From positions 1 to 64,000 of the forward strand of contig JAEWFF010000014.1 of the NCBI GenBank assembly GCA_023388965.1: a stretch of 64,000 nt of DNA. The letters run 5' to 3'. Of the stretch, positions 7,129-16,224 are shown piece after piece. A program made the translations under genes and the position numbers. The notes beneath the pieces are model-generated. The model did not search any database, was not told the origin of the DNA, and was given only the letters and a program-made list of their open reading frames with translations. The DNA comes from Pseudomonadota bacterium. Lineage in GTDB: Bacteria; Pseudomonadota; Alphaproteobacteria; Rhizobiales; Methylopilaceae. Position 1 is the stretch's first letter. Each line of letters starts with the position of its first letter.

Positions 7129-7971
7129 CTAAGGCTGCACGATGGTCTGCTTTTGCGTGCCGAGACCTTCAATCGATACTTCGACGACATCGCCGGCTAC
7201 GAGCCATCTCGGCTCGGGTTTCTTGCCCATGCCGACACCGGCAGGCGTTCCGGTCGCAATGACATCGCCGGGCAGAAGGGTCATGAACCGGCTGACATAG
7301 GATACCAGAGTCGGCACATCGAAAATCATCTGCGATGTATTGCTGCTCTGCATGCGCTCGCCGTTCACATCGAGCTGCATGGCAAGATTTCCAGGGTCCG
7401 CGATCTCATCCGCCGTGACCAGCCAGGGGCCGATCGGCCCGAATGTGTCGCAGCTCTTGCCTTTGTCCCATTGGGAGGACTGCATCTGGAAGGCGCGTTC
7501 CGAGATGTCGTTCAGAACGCAATATCCCGCGACGTAATTCATCGCATCGTCCTTCGTCACATTGCGCGCTTCGCGTCCGATGACGACGCCCAGTTCGACC
7601 TCCCAGTCCAGCTTGCTTGAACCCGGCGGAATCCATGTGTCGTCATCCGGCCCGCAGATGGCGCTCGGCGCTTTCAGAAAGATGATCGGTTCGTCGGGCG
7701 GGGTGAGGCCGGCCTCCGCGGCATGATCGGCGAAGTTCAAACCGATGCCGACATATTTCGATATCCCGGTCCAGGGAACGCCCAACCGGTGCGTGCCGGA
7801 AATGGCCGGAAGACCGGACGGGTCCACGGACGCAAGTTTCGAGAGCCCGGTCGCGGATAACAGTTCCGGAACGATGTCGTCGATGTGCCCGGAAAGATCG
7901 CGAAGGCATCCATCCGCATCGATGAGACCGGGCCGTTCGTGCCCGGCCGGTCCAAACCGGCAAAGTTTCAT
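7129..7971 (-). CDS. Fumarylacetoacetate hydrolase (FAH) family protein
   Basis: Starting at ATG 7971 (MKLCRFG, after AAGGAAAG) gives 280 residues, the usual length of the two-part FAH family that includes acylpyruvate and diketo-deoxy-sugar-acid hydrolases. The N-terminal segment to about 65 is the family cap. The catalytic core has LDWEVELGVVIG (metal-binding E-x-E) and CVLNDISERAFQ followed by KSCDTFGPIGPW. The enzyme should cleave C-C bonds of a diketo or acylpyruvate compound with a divalent metal. Upstream in-frame codons to 8034 have no ribosome site and no similarity, so I leave them out. Confidence 0.87.
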   Translation of the reverse strand: MKLCRFGPAGHERPGLIDADGCLRDLSGHIDDIVPELLSATGLSKLASVDPSGLPAISGTHRLGVPWTGISKYVGIGLNFADHAAEAGLTPPDEPIIFLKAPSAICGPDDDTWIPPGSSKLDWEVELGVVIGREARNVTKDDAMNYVAGYCVLNDISERAFQMQSSQWDKGKSCDTFGPIGPWLVTADEIADPGNLAMQLDVNGERMQSSNTSQMIFDVPTLVSYVSRFMTLLPGDVIATGTPAGVGMGKKPEPRWLVAGDVVEVSIEGLGTQKQTIVQP

Positions 7972-8230
7972 GCAGCTATTCTTTCCTTGTTTGCAGGGAC
8001 AGTCTGGTTGGTAGTCTACTCCACGCCAGCTCAAATTCTACTATATGAGCAGGCCGATCCGCCGGTCGGATGCAGCAATGCGGCGTCCGAACATGGTATG
8101 ATCGGGTCGTGCGCGGCCTCCCCGGGCTACCTGAATTTCCGCTAAACACTGTAAGAACAGAAACCCGAATCCTTCGGGCGCATTCCGGAACAGGACGTCG
8201 AGCCGTAAAGGGAAGGCTGCGAAAGAAAAG
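7972..8230. other. Divergent promoter region between FAH and YeiH-family genes
   Basis: This 259-bp region separates divergent genes. It contains a GGTATG-like string near 8094 and a symmetrical TTCCGGAA at 8185-8192. Neither is strong enough for a specific operator call, and no gene is evident. Confidence 0.4.
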
Positions 8231-9268
8231 ATGTATCGACGGCTGTATGATCGCCTGCCGGAGAATAGCGTGCTGCGTCGATATCTCGACAGGTTCCCCG
8301 TCGTTCTGCCGGGCCTGACGATTGCCGTCGTCATCAGCATCGCCGCGACGTTTCTCTCCGGTTATTACGGCGTTCCGCTGATGCTGATGGCCCTGCTTCT
8401 GGGCATGGCCGTGAACTTCCTGTCGGCCGACCCGGTTTGCAGCCCGGGATTTTCCTTCGCCTCCGGCACGGTTTTGCGTTTCGGTGTCGCTCTGCTCGGC
8501 GCGCGCATAACCCTCGACGGAATCCTGGAGCTCGGTTTCGCTCCCGTTGTGGCGGCGGTTGTCTGTTCGCTGCTGACGATTGCTTTCGGCATGATCGCGG
8601 CGCGCTTGCTGGGCCTGCCGCGCGATTTCGGAATCCTGACGGGGGGCGCGACCGGCATATGCGGCGCCTCGGCTGCGCTCGCCATTTCCTCCGTGCTCGA
8701 AAGAAAGTCCGGCTCCATCGAGCGCCAGACGATCTTCACGATCATGGTCGTAACGACGCTGAGCACCATCGCGATGGTGGTCTACCCGATCCTGACGACG
8801 CAACTGGATATGTCGGAGGCGGCCGCGGGCCTCTTTCTCGGGGCATCCATACATGACGTGGCGCAGGTCGCCGGTGCGGGCTATGGCGTGTCGCCCGCCG
8901 TCGGCGATGCGGCGACACTGACCAAGCTCATGCGGGTCGCCATGCTCGTTCCGATCGTATTGGGCCTATCGCTGGCATTGCTGCCGGCGGGCGCGCGCGG
9001 CGCTGGGGCGCCCCGCCTGCCGTTCTTTCTCGTGGCCTTCGTCGTGCTTGCGGTGCTGCGCAATATCAATGTCATTCCCGCAAGCGTGGTCGGCTTCCTG
9101 TCGGATGCGTCCCAATGGATGCTCGTCACGGCCATTTCGGCGCTCGGCGTGAAGACCGTTCTCAAGGATCTCGCCGCGCTCGGTCCGCGATCTCTCGCGC
9201 TGCTTGTGCTGGAAACCCTGTTCGTCGCGGGATTGGCCCTGAGCATTGTCCTGACATTCGGACTTTAA
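8231..9268 (+). CDS. YeiH/UPF0324 family membrane transporter (putative sulfate exporter)
   Basis: This 345-residue inner-membrane protein has about ten hydrophobic helices and the family motifs GGATGICGASAALAIS (about 140-155) and GASIHDVAQVAGAG (about 196-209). The family is annotated as putative sulfate exporters, and biochemical evidence is sparse. Its length matches the family (about 330-350). The ATG at 8231 follows GAAAGAAAAG. It is monocistronic as far as visible. A LysR regulator usually accompanies yeiH homologues, and none is next to this copy. Confidence 0.85.
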   Translation: MYRRLYDRLPENSVLRRYLDRFPVVLPGLTIAVVISIAATFLSGYYGVPLMLMALLLGMAVNFLSADPVCSPGFSFASGTVLRFGVALLGARITLDGILELGFAPVVAAVVCSLLTIAFGMIAARLLGLPRDFGILTGGATGICGASAALAISSVLERKSGSIERQTIFTIMVVTTLSTIAMVVYPILTTQLDMSEAAAGLFLGASIHDVAQVAGAGYGVSPAVGDAATLTKLMRVAMLVPIVLGLSLALLPAGARGAGAPRLPFFLVAFVVLAVLRNINVIPASVVGFLSDASQWMLVTAISALGVKTVLKDLAALGPRSLALLVLETLFVAGLALSIVLTFGL

Positions 9269-9317
9269 CGCCATGCCGGCGGGGGCCTTCGGCATTGTGG
9301 CCCGACACATCTCATGG

Positions 9318-9333
9318 TTAACGGACCGTAAAT
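9318..9333. promoter_or_regulatory. CtrA-box-like sequence TTAAC-N6-TAAAT
   Basis: TTAAC at 9318-9322 and TAAAT at 9329-9333, separated by 6 bp, resemble the CtrA consensus TTAA-N7-TTAA with mismatches in the second half. The site lies 70 bp before the acetyltransferase gene. Such short matches occur by chance, so this is a weak call. Confidence 0.25.
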
Positions 9334-9402
9334 TCACAGCCATGAAAATTTCGGCATTCTTCAATCCGTTATTTTAATCCTCCGCCACTATGATGCCGGC
9401 CC

Positions 9403-10608
9403 ATGGGTTTTGGAAACGCGGTCGGCTTCATGTCGCGGGGGATATCCTCGGACCTTCAATTTCGCGTGCTCGACACAGCGGAAGACATCGCCTTGGCCGG
9501 GCCGGCATGGCGTGCGCTCGAGCAGAGCTGCGCGACGCGGCTGAACTATTTCCAGACCTTCGGCTGGTGCCGGGCATGGGTGGAAGCCTTTCCGGACAGC
9601 GCCATCCCGCGCGTCGTGACGGCCTGGCGCGGCAAGGATCTCGTCGCAGTCTGGCCGCTGATGATAATCGAGGCCGCCGGGCTGACCTCCATGATGCCGC
9701 TCGGCAGCCCGCTGGCGCAATATTGCGATCTCATCCTCGATCCCGCTCATATGGGGCAGGCCGATGTCGAGGCGCTGGTCGCCGAGGCGCTCCAACCGGG
9801 CCTGTGCGATGTTGCCGAGATCGGGGATATCCCCGCGACTTCGCCGCTCGCATCCGCTTTGGCTCTGCGCGAGGGCATCGTCGCCGGGCGTCCGGACAGT
9901 TCGTTCGTCTTCGATCTGTCGGCCTTCGAGTCGGGTGATGAATACGCCGCTTCGCTCGGCAAAAGGCAGCGCAGCCGCCGCGCCCGCAGGCGGCGTGCAA
10001 TCGCCAAGGAGCATGGCGAAGTCGGTTTCGAGGTGATCTTTCCGGGCCATCGCGATTTCATCTCGCTGCTGCGCCGCGCCATTGCGATGAAGCGTGTCTG
10101 GCTCGCCGAAACGGGGCGTATGCACGCGGGGCTTCTTGCGCCGGGCACGGATTCATTTTTTGCCGGCCTGCCGGGCAGCGAGAAGGAGCGCGAGGGCGCC
10201 ATGCTGTCGGTGCTGAGCGCGGGCGGCAAACCAATCGCCATCGAACTCGGCTTCCTGCGGGCCGGGCATTATTATGCCTATCTCGGCGCCTTCGACTGGA
10301 GTCTGCGTCATCTGTCGCCCGGCAAGGTGCAGATGGAATCGACGGTCTACTGGCTGATCGAACACGGTATCGAGGCCTACGATCTTCTGACCAACGCGGC
10401 CGATTACAAGGAAAGCTGGAGCAACAGGAGCGAAAATCTCGTCACCTTCGCCCAGCCTTTCAGCTGGAAGGGCCGTATCTACGCCGAAGCCTGGATGCCG
10501 ACTTTGCGGCCCATCATCAAGCGTATGTATTACGCGGTGCCGGGCTCCATACGGCGGTGGATGACGGGGCTGCAGGCCGCCTGCGCGGTCCTTCTGCTCC
10601 TGCCGTGA
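9403..10608 (+). CDS. CelD/BcsL-type GNAT acetyltransferase
   Basis: This 401-residue cytosolic protein has the CelD/BcsL layout. The N-terminal part includes SCATRLNYFQTFGWCRAWVEAFP and the GNAT-like C-terminal half (about 180-330) includes AIELGFLRAGHYYAYLGAFDW and SPGKVQMESTVYWLIEHGIEAYD. Members acetylate or otherwise acylate surface polysaccharides and cellulose-like glycans. The ATG at 9403 or the in-frame ATG at 9430 could start it. It is followed after 10 bp by a Wzx-like flippase, which supports an envelope-glycan role. The glycan itself is unknown. Confidence 0.8.
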   Translation: MGFGNAVGFMSRGISSDLQFRVLDTAEDIALAGPAWRALEQSCATRLNYFQTFGWCRAWVEAFPDSAIPRVVTAWRGKDLVAVWPLMIIEAAGLTSMMPLGSPLAQYCDLILDPAHMGQADVEALVAEALQPGLCDVAEIGDIPATSPLASALALREGIVAGRPDSSFVFDLSAFESGDEYAASLGKRQRSRRARRRRAIAKEHGEVGFEVIFPGHRDFISLLRRAIAMKRVWLAETGRMHAGLLAPGTDSFFAGLPGSEKEREGAMLSVLSAGGKPIAIELGFLRAGHYYAYLGAFDWSLRHLSPGKVQMESTVYWLIEHGIEAYDLLTNAADYKESWSNRSENLVTFAQPFSWKGRIYAEAWMPTLRPIIKRMYYAVPGSIRRWMTGLQAACAVLLLLP

Positions 10609-10618
10609 GGGCGCGGGT

Positions 10619-11923
10619 GTGAAAAGCGTTCTCATCAATTTCGGCATCCGCGTGCTGAGCGCCGGTCTTGTCTTCCTGTTGCAGGTTCTGCTTGCGCGGG
10701 TGATGGACCTCGACGGCTACGGCAATTACGTGACGATGTGGACGGCGCTGATCGCGCTCGGCAGTTTCGGGGCGCTCGGCTTCGGCGAATCGAGCGTGCG
10801 TTTTCTGCCGCGCTATCGCGCGCGCGGGCGCGAAGCCCATGTCACCGAATATTGGCGTTTCGGCCTGTGGGTGGTGGTTGTCGGTTCGTTGCTGATGGCG
10901 CTCGCGGCCGCAGCTCTCGCCTGGGCAATCGGCACGGATGAAAGCTGGGGCACGATCGCTTTGTTCGTGGCGCTCGGCCTGCCGTTCTTCGCCATCGAAT
11001 ATTATCTCGACGGCATCTGCCGCAGTCTCGGCTGGATCCAGCTCACATCCATCGCCGGTTTCATCGCGCGGCCGCTGCTGATCGGCGCGATGGCGCTGGG
11101 CTGCCTGTGGCTTGGCATCCCGATCACGCTGCCGGTCATCGGCATCATCATTACCGGAACGCTGGCGGCGATTGCGGTGTTCATGGTTGGTGCCATCGCC
11201 TGGCGGCTGAAATCGAATCCGAAAGTCCGGTTGCGGCTGCGGCGCGTGACCCCGCGCGAGGCGATGTGGATCAAGGCGTCCGCGCCCATGCTGCTCGTCA
11301 CGGGGCTCGAGGACATACTTACATCCTCCGACGTGCTCATGCTCAGCGTGCTGATGACCCCGCACGATGTGGGCATCTATTTCGCCGCGGCGCGGACGTT
11401 GGCGCTCGCCAATTTCGTCTATTTCGCGATGTGGACGGTGGCCGGGCGCGGCTTTGCGCTCGCATTCGAGGACACCGATCGCGCCCGCCTTCAGGAAACC
11501 ATACTGGAGACGACGCGGCTGACCTTCTGGTGCACGGTCGCGGCGCTGATTGCGACATTGACGGCCGCGCCGGTGTTTCTCTACGCCTTCGGCCCGGAAT
11601 TTCTGGGCGGCATCGGCGTCGTGGCCGTTCTTGCTGTCGGCCTGCTGGTCCGTTCGCTGACGGGGCAGGCGGCCGAAGTGCTCATCGTGACCGGCAAGCA
11701 GAAGGAGAGCGTGGCGCTGATCGGCGGCGTTCTCGCCGTGAACGTCGCGATCACTCTGGCGCTGGTGCCGCTGTTCGGCGTCTATGGGGCCGCGCTCGGC
11801 AGTGCGGCCGCCCTTGCGGCGCGTTCGGCGGCCATCGTCTACACGGTGCGCCGCACGCTCGGTCTCCGGGTCGTCTCGCTCGGCCTTCCCAAGGCCGTTC
11901 TGAGCCGTCTGCGGCCCGTCTGA
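10619..11923 (+). CDS. Wzx-like polysaccharide flippase (MATE/MVF fold)
   Basis: This 434-residue polytopic membrane protein has about 12 hydrophobic segments and an N-terminal amphipathic start KSVLINFGIRVLSAGLVFLL followed by RVMDLDGYGNY, as in polysaccharide transporters of the MOP superfamily. They flip undecaprenyl-linked oligosaccharides across the inner membrane. It starts at GTG 10619 just after the acetyltransferase stop, in the same operon. No polymerase or glycosyltransferase lies adjacent, so the pair may serve a pathway encoded elsewhere. Confidence 0.82.
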   Translation: MKSVLINFGIRVLSAGLVFLLQVLLARVMDLDGYGNYVTMWTALIALGSFGALGFGESSVRFLPRYRARGREAHVTEYWRFGLWVVVVGSLLMALAAAALAWAIGTDESWGTIALFVALGLPFFAIEYYLDGICRSLGWIQLTSIAGFIARPLLIGAMALGCLWLGIPITLPVIGIIITGTLAAIAVFMVGAIAWRLKSNPKVRLRLRRVTPREAMWIKASAPMLLVTGLEDILTSSDVLMLSVLMTPHDVGIYFAAARTLALANFVYFAMWTVAGRGFALAFEDTDRARLQETILETTRLTFWCTVAALIATLTAAPVFLYAFGPEFLGGIGVVAVLAVGLLVRSLTGQAAEVLIVTGKQKESVALIGGVLAVNVAITLALVPLFGVYGAALGSAAALAARSAAIVYTVRRTLGLRVVSLGLPKAVLSRLRPV

Positions 11924-12207
11924 GGCGCCTTGCCTTAATTGGCGTCAGAGGCTAGGAAAAAGTCCGGCTTTCGGCTCTTTCGGTGCCGATCGCGCGGGCC
12001 AAAACCGATCCGGGAAAAAGCTGATTTATTCCAGCTACTTGAACCGGGAGCGCTTGTCATGCGTTGAGGATAGTCCATGTGTTAACGGATGTGCTCGCCA
12101 CTTCGGAGGCACGCCGCCAACCCAGCTTTTGACGCCAAGGGAAACATCCCTGAAACATGCGGCGTTTAACTACCGAGTTCAGCCCACTGCCTGGTGAAAG
12201 ACTGAAA
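11924..12207. other. Intergenic leader upstream of dxs
   Basis: These 284 bp lie between the flippase stop and the dxs start. They contain an in-frame ATG at 12157 that would add 17 residues to Dxs, but those residues do not resemble Dxs N termini. They presumably carry the promoter of the hopanoid operon. I see no clear operator or terminator. Confidence 0.4.
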
Positions 12208-14124
12208 ATGCCAGAGACGCCGCTTCTCGACACGATCCGTACGCCCGAAGACCTCCGCAAGCTGCCCGAGAGCAAACTTCGCCAGCTTGCCGATGAATTG
12301 CGGCTCGAGACCATCGACGCGGTTTCGGTGACGGGCGGGCATCTTGGTGCCGGGCTCGGCGTTGTCGAACTGACGGTCGCGCTGCATTACGTCTTCAACA
12401 CGCCGAAGGACCGGCTGATCTGGGATGTCGGCCACCAGACCTATCCGCACAAGATTCTCTGCGAGCGCCGCGACCGTATACGTACGCTGCGGCAGGGCGG
12501 CGGCCTTTCCGGCTTCACCAAGCGTTCCGAAAGCGAATACGATCCGTTCGGCGCGGCGCATTCCTCGACCTCGATTTCCGCCGGCCTTGGAATGGCGGTT
12601 GCGCGCGATCTCGCTGGCGGCGACAACAACGTCATCGCGGTGATCGGCGATGGCTCCATGTCGGCGGGCATGGCCTATGAAGCGCTGAACAATGCGGGCG
12701 CGCTGCGCTCGAAGATGATCGTCATCCTCAACGACAATGAAATGTCGATCGCGCCGCCGGTCGGCGCCATGTCGGCCTATCTGTCGCGCCTGATGAGCGG
12801 CAAGACCTACAAGACGATCCGCGAAACCGCGCGCCAGCTGTCGAAAAACCTGCCGCAATTCGTCATCGACCGCGCCGCGCAGGCGGAGGAATATGCACGC
12901 GGCTTTCTGGCCGGCGGCGGCACGCTGTTCGAGGAGCTCGGCCTTTATTATGTCGGGCCGATCGACGGCCACGACCTGAACCATCTTCTGCCGGTTCTCG
13001 AGAATGTGCGCGACAATGCGGATGGGCCCGTTCTCATCCACGTCATTACGCAGAAGGGCAAGGGCTACGCCCCGGCCGAAGCCTCCGACGACAAATATCA
13101 TGGCGTCGTGCAATTCGACCCGGTGACCGGCCAGCAGAAGAAGGCGGCCGCCAACTTCCCGAGCTATACGAAGGTGTTCGGCGAAAGCCTCGCCAAGGAA
13201 GGCGAGAAGGACGACAAGATCGTCGCCATTACAGCCGCGATGCCCGACGGCACCGGCGTCGGCATTTTCGCAAAGAGCTTTCCGAACCGCACCTTCGATG
13301 TCGGTATCGCCGAACAGCATGCGGTGACGTTCGCGGCGGGGCTTGCGACGGAGGGCTACAAGCCGTTCTGCGCAATCTATTCGACATTCCTGCAACGCGC
13401 CTACGACCAGCTCATCCACGATGTCGCCCTGCAGAAACTGCCGGTGCGTTTCGCCGTCGATCGCGCGGGCTATGTCGGCGCCGACGGGGCGACCCATGCC
13501 GGTGCTTACGATGTCGCCTATCTCGCTTGCCTTCCGGACATCGTCATCATGGCCGCCGCCGACGAGGCGGAGCTTGTCCATATGGTGGCGACCGCCGCCG
13601 CCTATAATGACGGCCCGATCGCGTTCCGTTATCCGCGCGGCGAGGGCGTCGGTGTGGAAATGCCGCAGGAGGGCGTTCCGCTCGAAATCGGCAAGGGCCG
13701 CATCATGAAGAGCGGGTCGCAGATCGCGCTTCTGTCGTTCGGCACACGCCTGCAGGACGCATTGGCCGCGGCCGAGGAACTCGACGCCAAGGGGCTGTCG
13801 ACCACGGTTGCGGACGCGCGCTTTGCCAAGCCGCTCGACGAGGAGATGATCCTCAAGCTGGCCCGCGACCACGATGTGCTTGTCACCATCGAGGAGGGAT
13901 CGGTCGGCGGCTTCGGCTCCATGGTGCATCACTTGCTCGCCGGGCACGGCGTGTTCGACGCCGGTCTCAAGATCCGTTCTCTGGTCCTGCCCGACGAGTT
14001 CACCGATCACGACAAGCCGGATCGCATGTACGGCAAGGCCGGCATGGACTCGAAGGGCATCGTGGACAAGGTGTTCGAGGCGCTCGGCAAGGTGCAGCCC
14101 GCTGTCGCCAAGGACCGGGCCTGA
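12208..14124 (+). CDS. dxs: 1-deoxy-D-xylulose-5-phosphate synthase
   Basis: Dxs condenses pyruvate and glyceraldehyde-3-phosphate with thiamine diphosphate, the entry step of the MEP isoprenoid pathway. Starting at ATG 12208 (MPETPLLDTI) gives 638 residues, normal for the family. The TPP-binding GDGSMSAGMAYEALNNAG begins at G147, with GHQTYPHK at 75-82. The transketolase middle domain has DVGIAEQHAVTFAAGLA, and DRAGYVGADGATHAG is also present. The gene sits 49 bp before hpnB, so precursor supply appears co-transcribed with hopanoid synthesis. A long antisense frame over it is a codon-bias artefact. Confidence 0.97.
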   Translation: MPETPLLDTIRTPEDLRKLPESKLRQLADELRLETIDAVSVTGGHLGAGLGVVELTVALHYVFNTPKDRLIWDVGHQTYPHKILCERRDRIRTLRQGGGLSGFTKRSESEYDPFGAAHSSTSISAGLGMAVARDLAGGDNNVIAVIGDGSMSAGMAYEALNNAGALRSKMIVILNDNEMSIAPPVGAMSAYLSRLMSGKTYKTIRETARQLSKNLPQFVIDRAAQAEEYARGFLAGGGTLFEELGLYYVGPIDGHDLNHLLPVLENVRDNADGPVLIHVITQKGKGYAPAEASDDKYHGVVQFDPVTGQQKKAAANFPSYTKVFGESLAKEGEKDDKIVAITAAMPDGTGVGIFAKSFPNRTFDVGIAEQHAVTFAAGLATEGYKPFCAIYSTFLQRAYDQLIHDVALQKLPVRFAVDRAGYVGADGATHAGAYDVAYLACLPDIVIMAAADEAELVHMVATAAAYNDGPIAFRYPRGEGVGVEMPQEGVPLEIGKGRIMKSGSQIALLSFGTRLQDALAAAEELDAKGLSTTVADARFAKPLDEEMILKLARDHDVLVTIEEGSVGGFGSMVHHLLAGHGVFDAGLKIRSLVLPDEFTDHDKPDRMYGKAGMDSKGIVDKVFEALGKVQPAVAKDRA

Positions 14125-14173
14125 ACGCGGCGGCTGCCATGATACAGTCTGACCGGCGCGGGAGGTGGCTTTC

Positions 14174-15340
14174 GTGACCGCTCTGTTGGCCATCGCAAGT
14201 CTTGCAATCTGGACTTATCTGTTCGCCGCCAGGGGCAATTTCTGGCGCGCGGCGGAACGTGATACGCGCTTTGCGCCCGACGATCTGCCTGCGCCCGCCA
14301 CCTGGCCGCGTGTGGTGGCGGTGGTGCCGGCGCGCGATGAGGCCGATGTCATCGGCGAAGCCGTAACCTCTCTTCTGACGCAGGATTATCCCGGCGAATT
14401 CTCGGTTGTCGTGGTCGACGACCAGTCTTCGGACGGTACGGACGAAGCGGCGCGCTCCGCCGCGCTGAAGGCTGGAGCGGGTGATCGTCTTTACGTCCTG
14501 CGCGGAAGCGATCCGCCGCCCGGCTGGACCGGCAAGCTGAACGCGATGGCAAATGGCGTGCGCACGGCCGAAAGCATGTTCGCGCCCGACTATATCCTGT
14601 TCACCGATGCCGATATCGCCTATCGCGATCCGAACGCGTTGGCGCGGCTCGTGCGCGGCGCGCTCGCAAAAGGCACCGTGCTGACATCTTTGATGGTTCG
14701 GCTGCGCTGCGACAGCTTTTCCGAAAAGCTGCTGATCCCCGCTTTCGTGTTCTTCTTCCAGAAGCTCTACCCGTTTGCATGGGTCAATGATCCGGCGCGC
14801 AAGCCCGCGGCGGCGGCGGGCGGCTGCATGCTGGTGCAGTATGATGCGCTCGTCAAAGCGGGCGGTGTTGCCGCCATTCGCGGTGCGCTGATCGACGATT
14901 GCGCGATGGGCAGGCTGATGAAGAAACAGGGGCCGATCTTTCTCGGCCTCACGGAAGCGGTCGAAAGCATCCGTCCCTACGATAATTTCAATCACATCCG
15001 GCGCATGGTCGCGCGTTCCGCCTATGCGGAGTTGGACTATTCGCCGCTGAAGCTTGCCGGTTCGGTTATCGGTATGGCGGTGACCTATCTCGCGCCGCCT
15101 TTTCTTGCGCTGTTCGTGCCGGGATGGGCAGGGTTTGTCGGCGCGTTCGTCTGGGCGCTGATGGCGCTGTCGTTCCAGCCGGTCCTGCGTCTTTACAGGC
15201 GCTCGCCCCTCTGGGGCCTTGTCCTGCCGGTGATCGCGCTGCTCTATCTCGGTTTCACGGTGGATTCCGCCGTCCAGCACTGGCTTGGGCGCGGCGGTGC
15301 CTGGAAGGGCCGCTATCAGGCCGCGGCGGGCGCGCAATGA
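14174..15340 (+). CDS. hpnB: Hopanoid-associated glycosyltransferase HpnB
   Basis: This GT2-family protein is anchored by an N-terminal helix and has about three C-terminal membrane helices. Motifs include VVAVVPARDEADVIGEAV, VVVVDDQSSDGTDEAA (nucleotide-sugar binding), FTDADIAY (DxD-like) and DDCAMG. I choose GTG 14174 (388 residues), since GGAGG at 14161-14165 is then nine bases upstream. The GTG at 14165 overlaps that Shine-Dalgarno sequence. HpnB occurs in hopanoid operons and is thought to act on hopanoid head groups, though the exact reaction is not settled. Its stop overlaps the hpnC ATG. Confidence 0.92.
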   Translation: MTALLAIASLAIWTYLFAARGNFWRAAERDTRFAPDDLPAPATWPRVVAVVPARDEADVIGEAVTSLLTQDYPGEFSVVVVDDQSSDGTDEAARSAALKAGAGDRLYVLRGSDPPPGWTGKLNAMANGVRTAESMFAPDYILFTDADIAYRDPNALARLVRGALAKGTVLTSLMVRLRCDSFSEKLLIPAFVFFFQKLYPFAWVNDPARKPAAAAGGCMLVQYDALVKAGGVAAIRGALIDDCAMGRLMKKQGPIFLGLTEAVESIRPYDNFNHIRRMVARSAYAELDYSPLKLAGSVIGMAVTYLAPPFLALFVPGWAGFVGAFVWALMALSFQPVLRLYRRSPLWGLVLPVIALLYLGFTVDSAVQHWLGRGGAWKGRYQAAAGAQ

Positions 15341-16224
15341 ACGCGACCGCAACCGACATGCTGTCCGGCAAGGGGCATAATGACGAGAATTTTCCCGTCG
15401 CCTCGCACCTCATCAGCGCCAAGAACCGGCCGCCGATCCTGGCCTTCTACAAATTCGTCCGTGCGGGCGATGATGTCGCCGACAACAATGTGCTGACGCC
15501 GGAAAGAAAGGTCGAACTGCTCGACGGGCTCGGTGCGGCGCTGACGCGCGATGGCCCCGCCGATCCGCAGGCCGAGCCGCTGAAGGCCGAGCTTGCGGCG
15601 CGCAATCTTTCGCCGCGCCACGCGCTCGATCTGCTCGAAGCCTTCAAGCTCGACGCGCGGAAGAACCGCTATGCGGACATGGACGAGTTGATGGCCTATT
15701 GCTCGCTATCGGCCATGCCGGTCGGCCGTTTCGTGCTCGATGTGCATGGCGAAGATGCGGCGGCGACCTGGCCGGCCTCGGATGCAATCTGCGCCGCGCT
15801 CCAGATCATCAATCATCTGCAGGATTGCGGTAAGGACTACCGGGAAATCGACCGCGTTTACCTGCCCGCCGATATCATGGCGAGGCACGGCGCGCGTCTG
15901 GAAGACCTCGGCAAGGACAGAGCGACGCCCGAGCTTCTCGCGGTGATCGGCGAACTTGCCGGCAAATGCCAGGAACTTCTCGATGAGGGCAGGGCGCTGA
16001 TCCCCGCGATCCGCGATACGCGCCTCGCGCTCGAAATCTCCGCGATCCATACGCTTGCCTGCACGCTGACGAATGGGCTGAAGACGCGCGATCCCCTGTC
16101 GGAGAAGGTGCATTTCTCCAAAGTCGGTTTTTTGCTGACGGGTCTTTACGCCGCTGTGCGCACGCTCGCCGGGCGCGCCTTGCGCTGGGGCAAGGCCGGT
16201 TCGATCTGGGGTGGAGCGTCATGA
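15337..16224 (+). CDS. hpnC: Hydroxysqualene synthase HpnC
   Basis: HpnC converts presqualene diphosphate to hydroxysqualene in the HpnCDE squalene route used instead of a single squalene synthase. From ATG 15337 the protein has 295 residues and the trans-isoprenyl diphosphate synthase fold. FYKFVRAGDDVADN carries the first aspartate cluster and INHLQDCGKDYREIDRVYLP the second. The start overlaps hpnB (ATGA) and the stop overlaps hpnD. An upstream in-frame extension to 15124 lies inside hpnB and is not credible. Confidence 0.95.
   Translation: MNATATDMLSGKGHNDENFPVASHLISAKNRPPILAFYKFVRAGDDVADNNVLTPERKVELLDGLGAALTRDGPADPQAEPLKAELAARNLSPRHALDLLEAFKLDARKNRYADMDELMAYCSLSAMPVGRFVLDVHGEDAAATWPASDAICAALQIINHLQDCGKDYREIDRVYLPADIMARHGARLEDLGKDRATPELLAVIGELAGKCQELLDEGRALIPAIRDTRLALEISAIHTLACTLTNGLKTRDPLSEKVHFSKVGFLLTGLYAAVRTLAGRALRWGKAGSIWGGAS

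Noticed and set aside
12166..14193. Long open frame of 675 codons on the minus strand opposite dxs
   Set aside because: It mirrors the GC-biased codons of dxs, is rich in Arg/Ala/His with no family resemblance and has no ribosome site. Dxs on the + strand is unmistakable.
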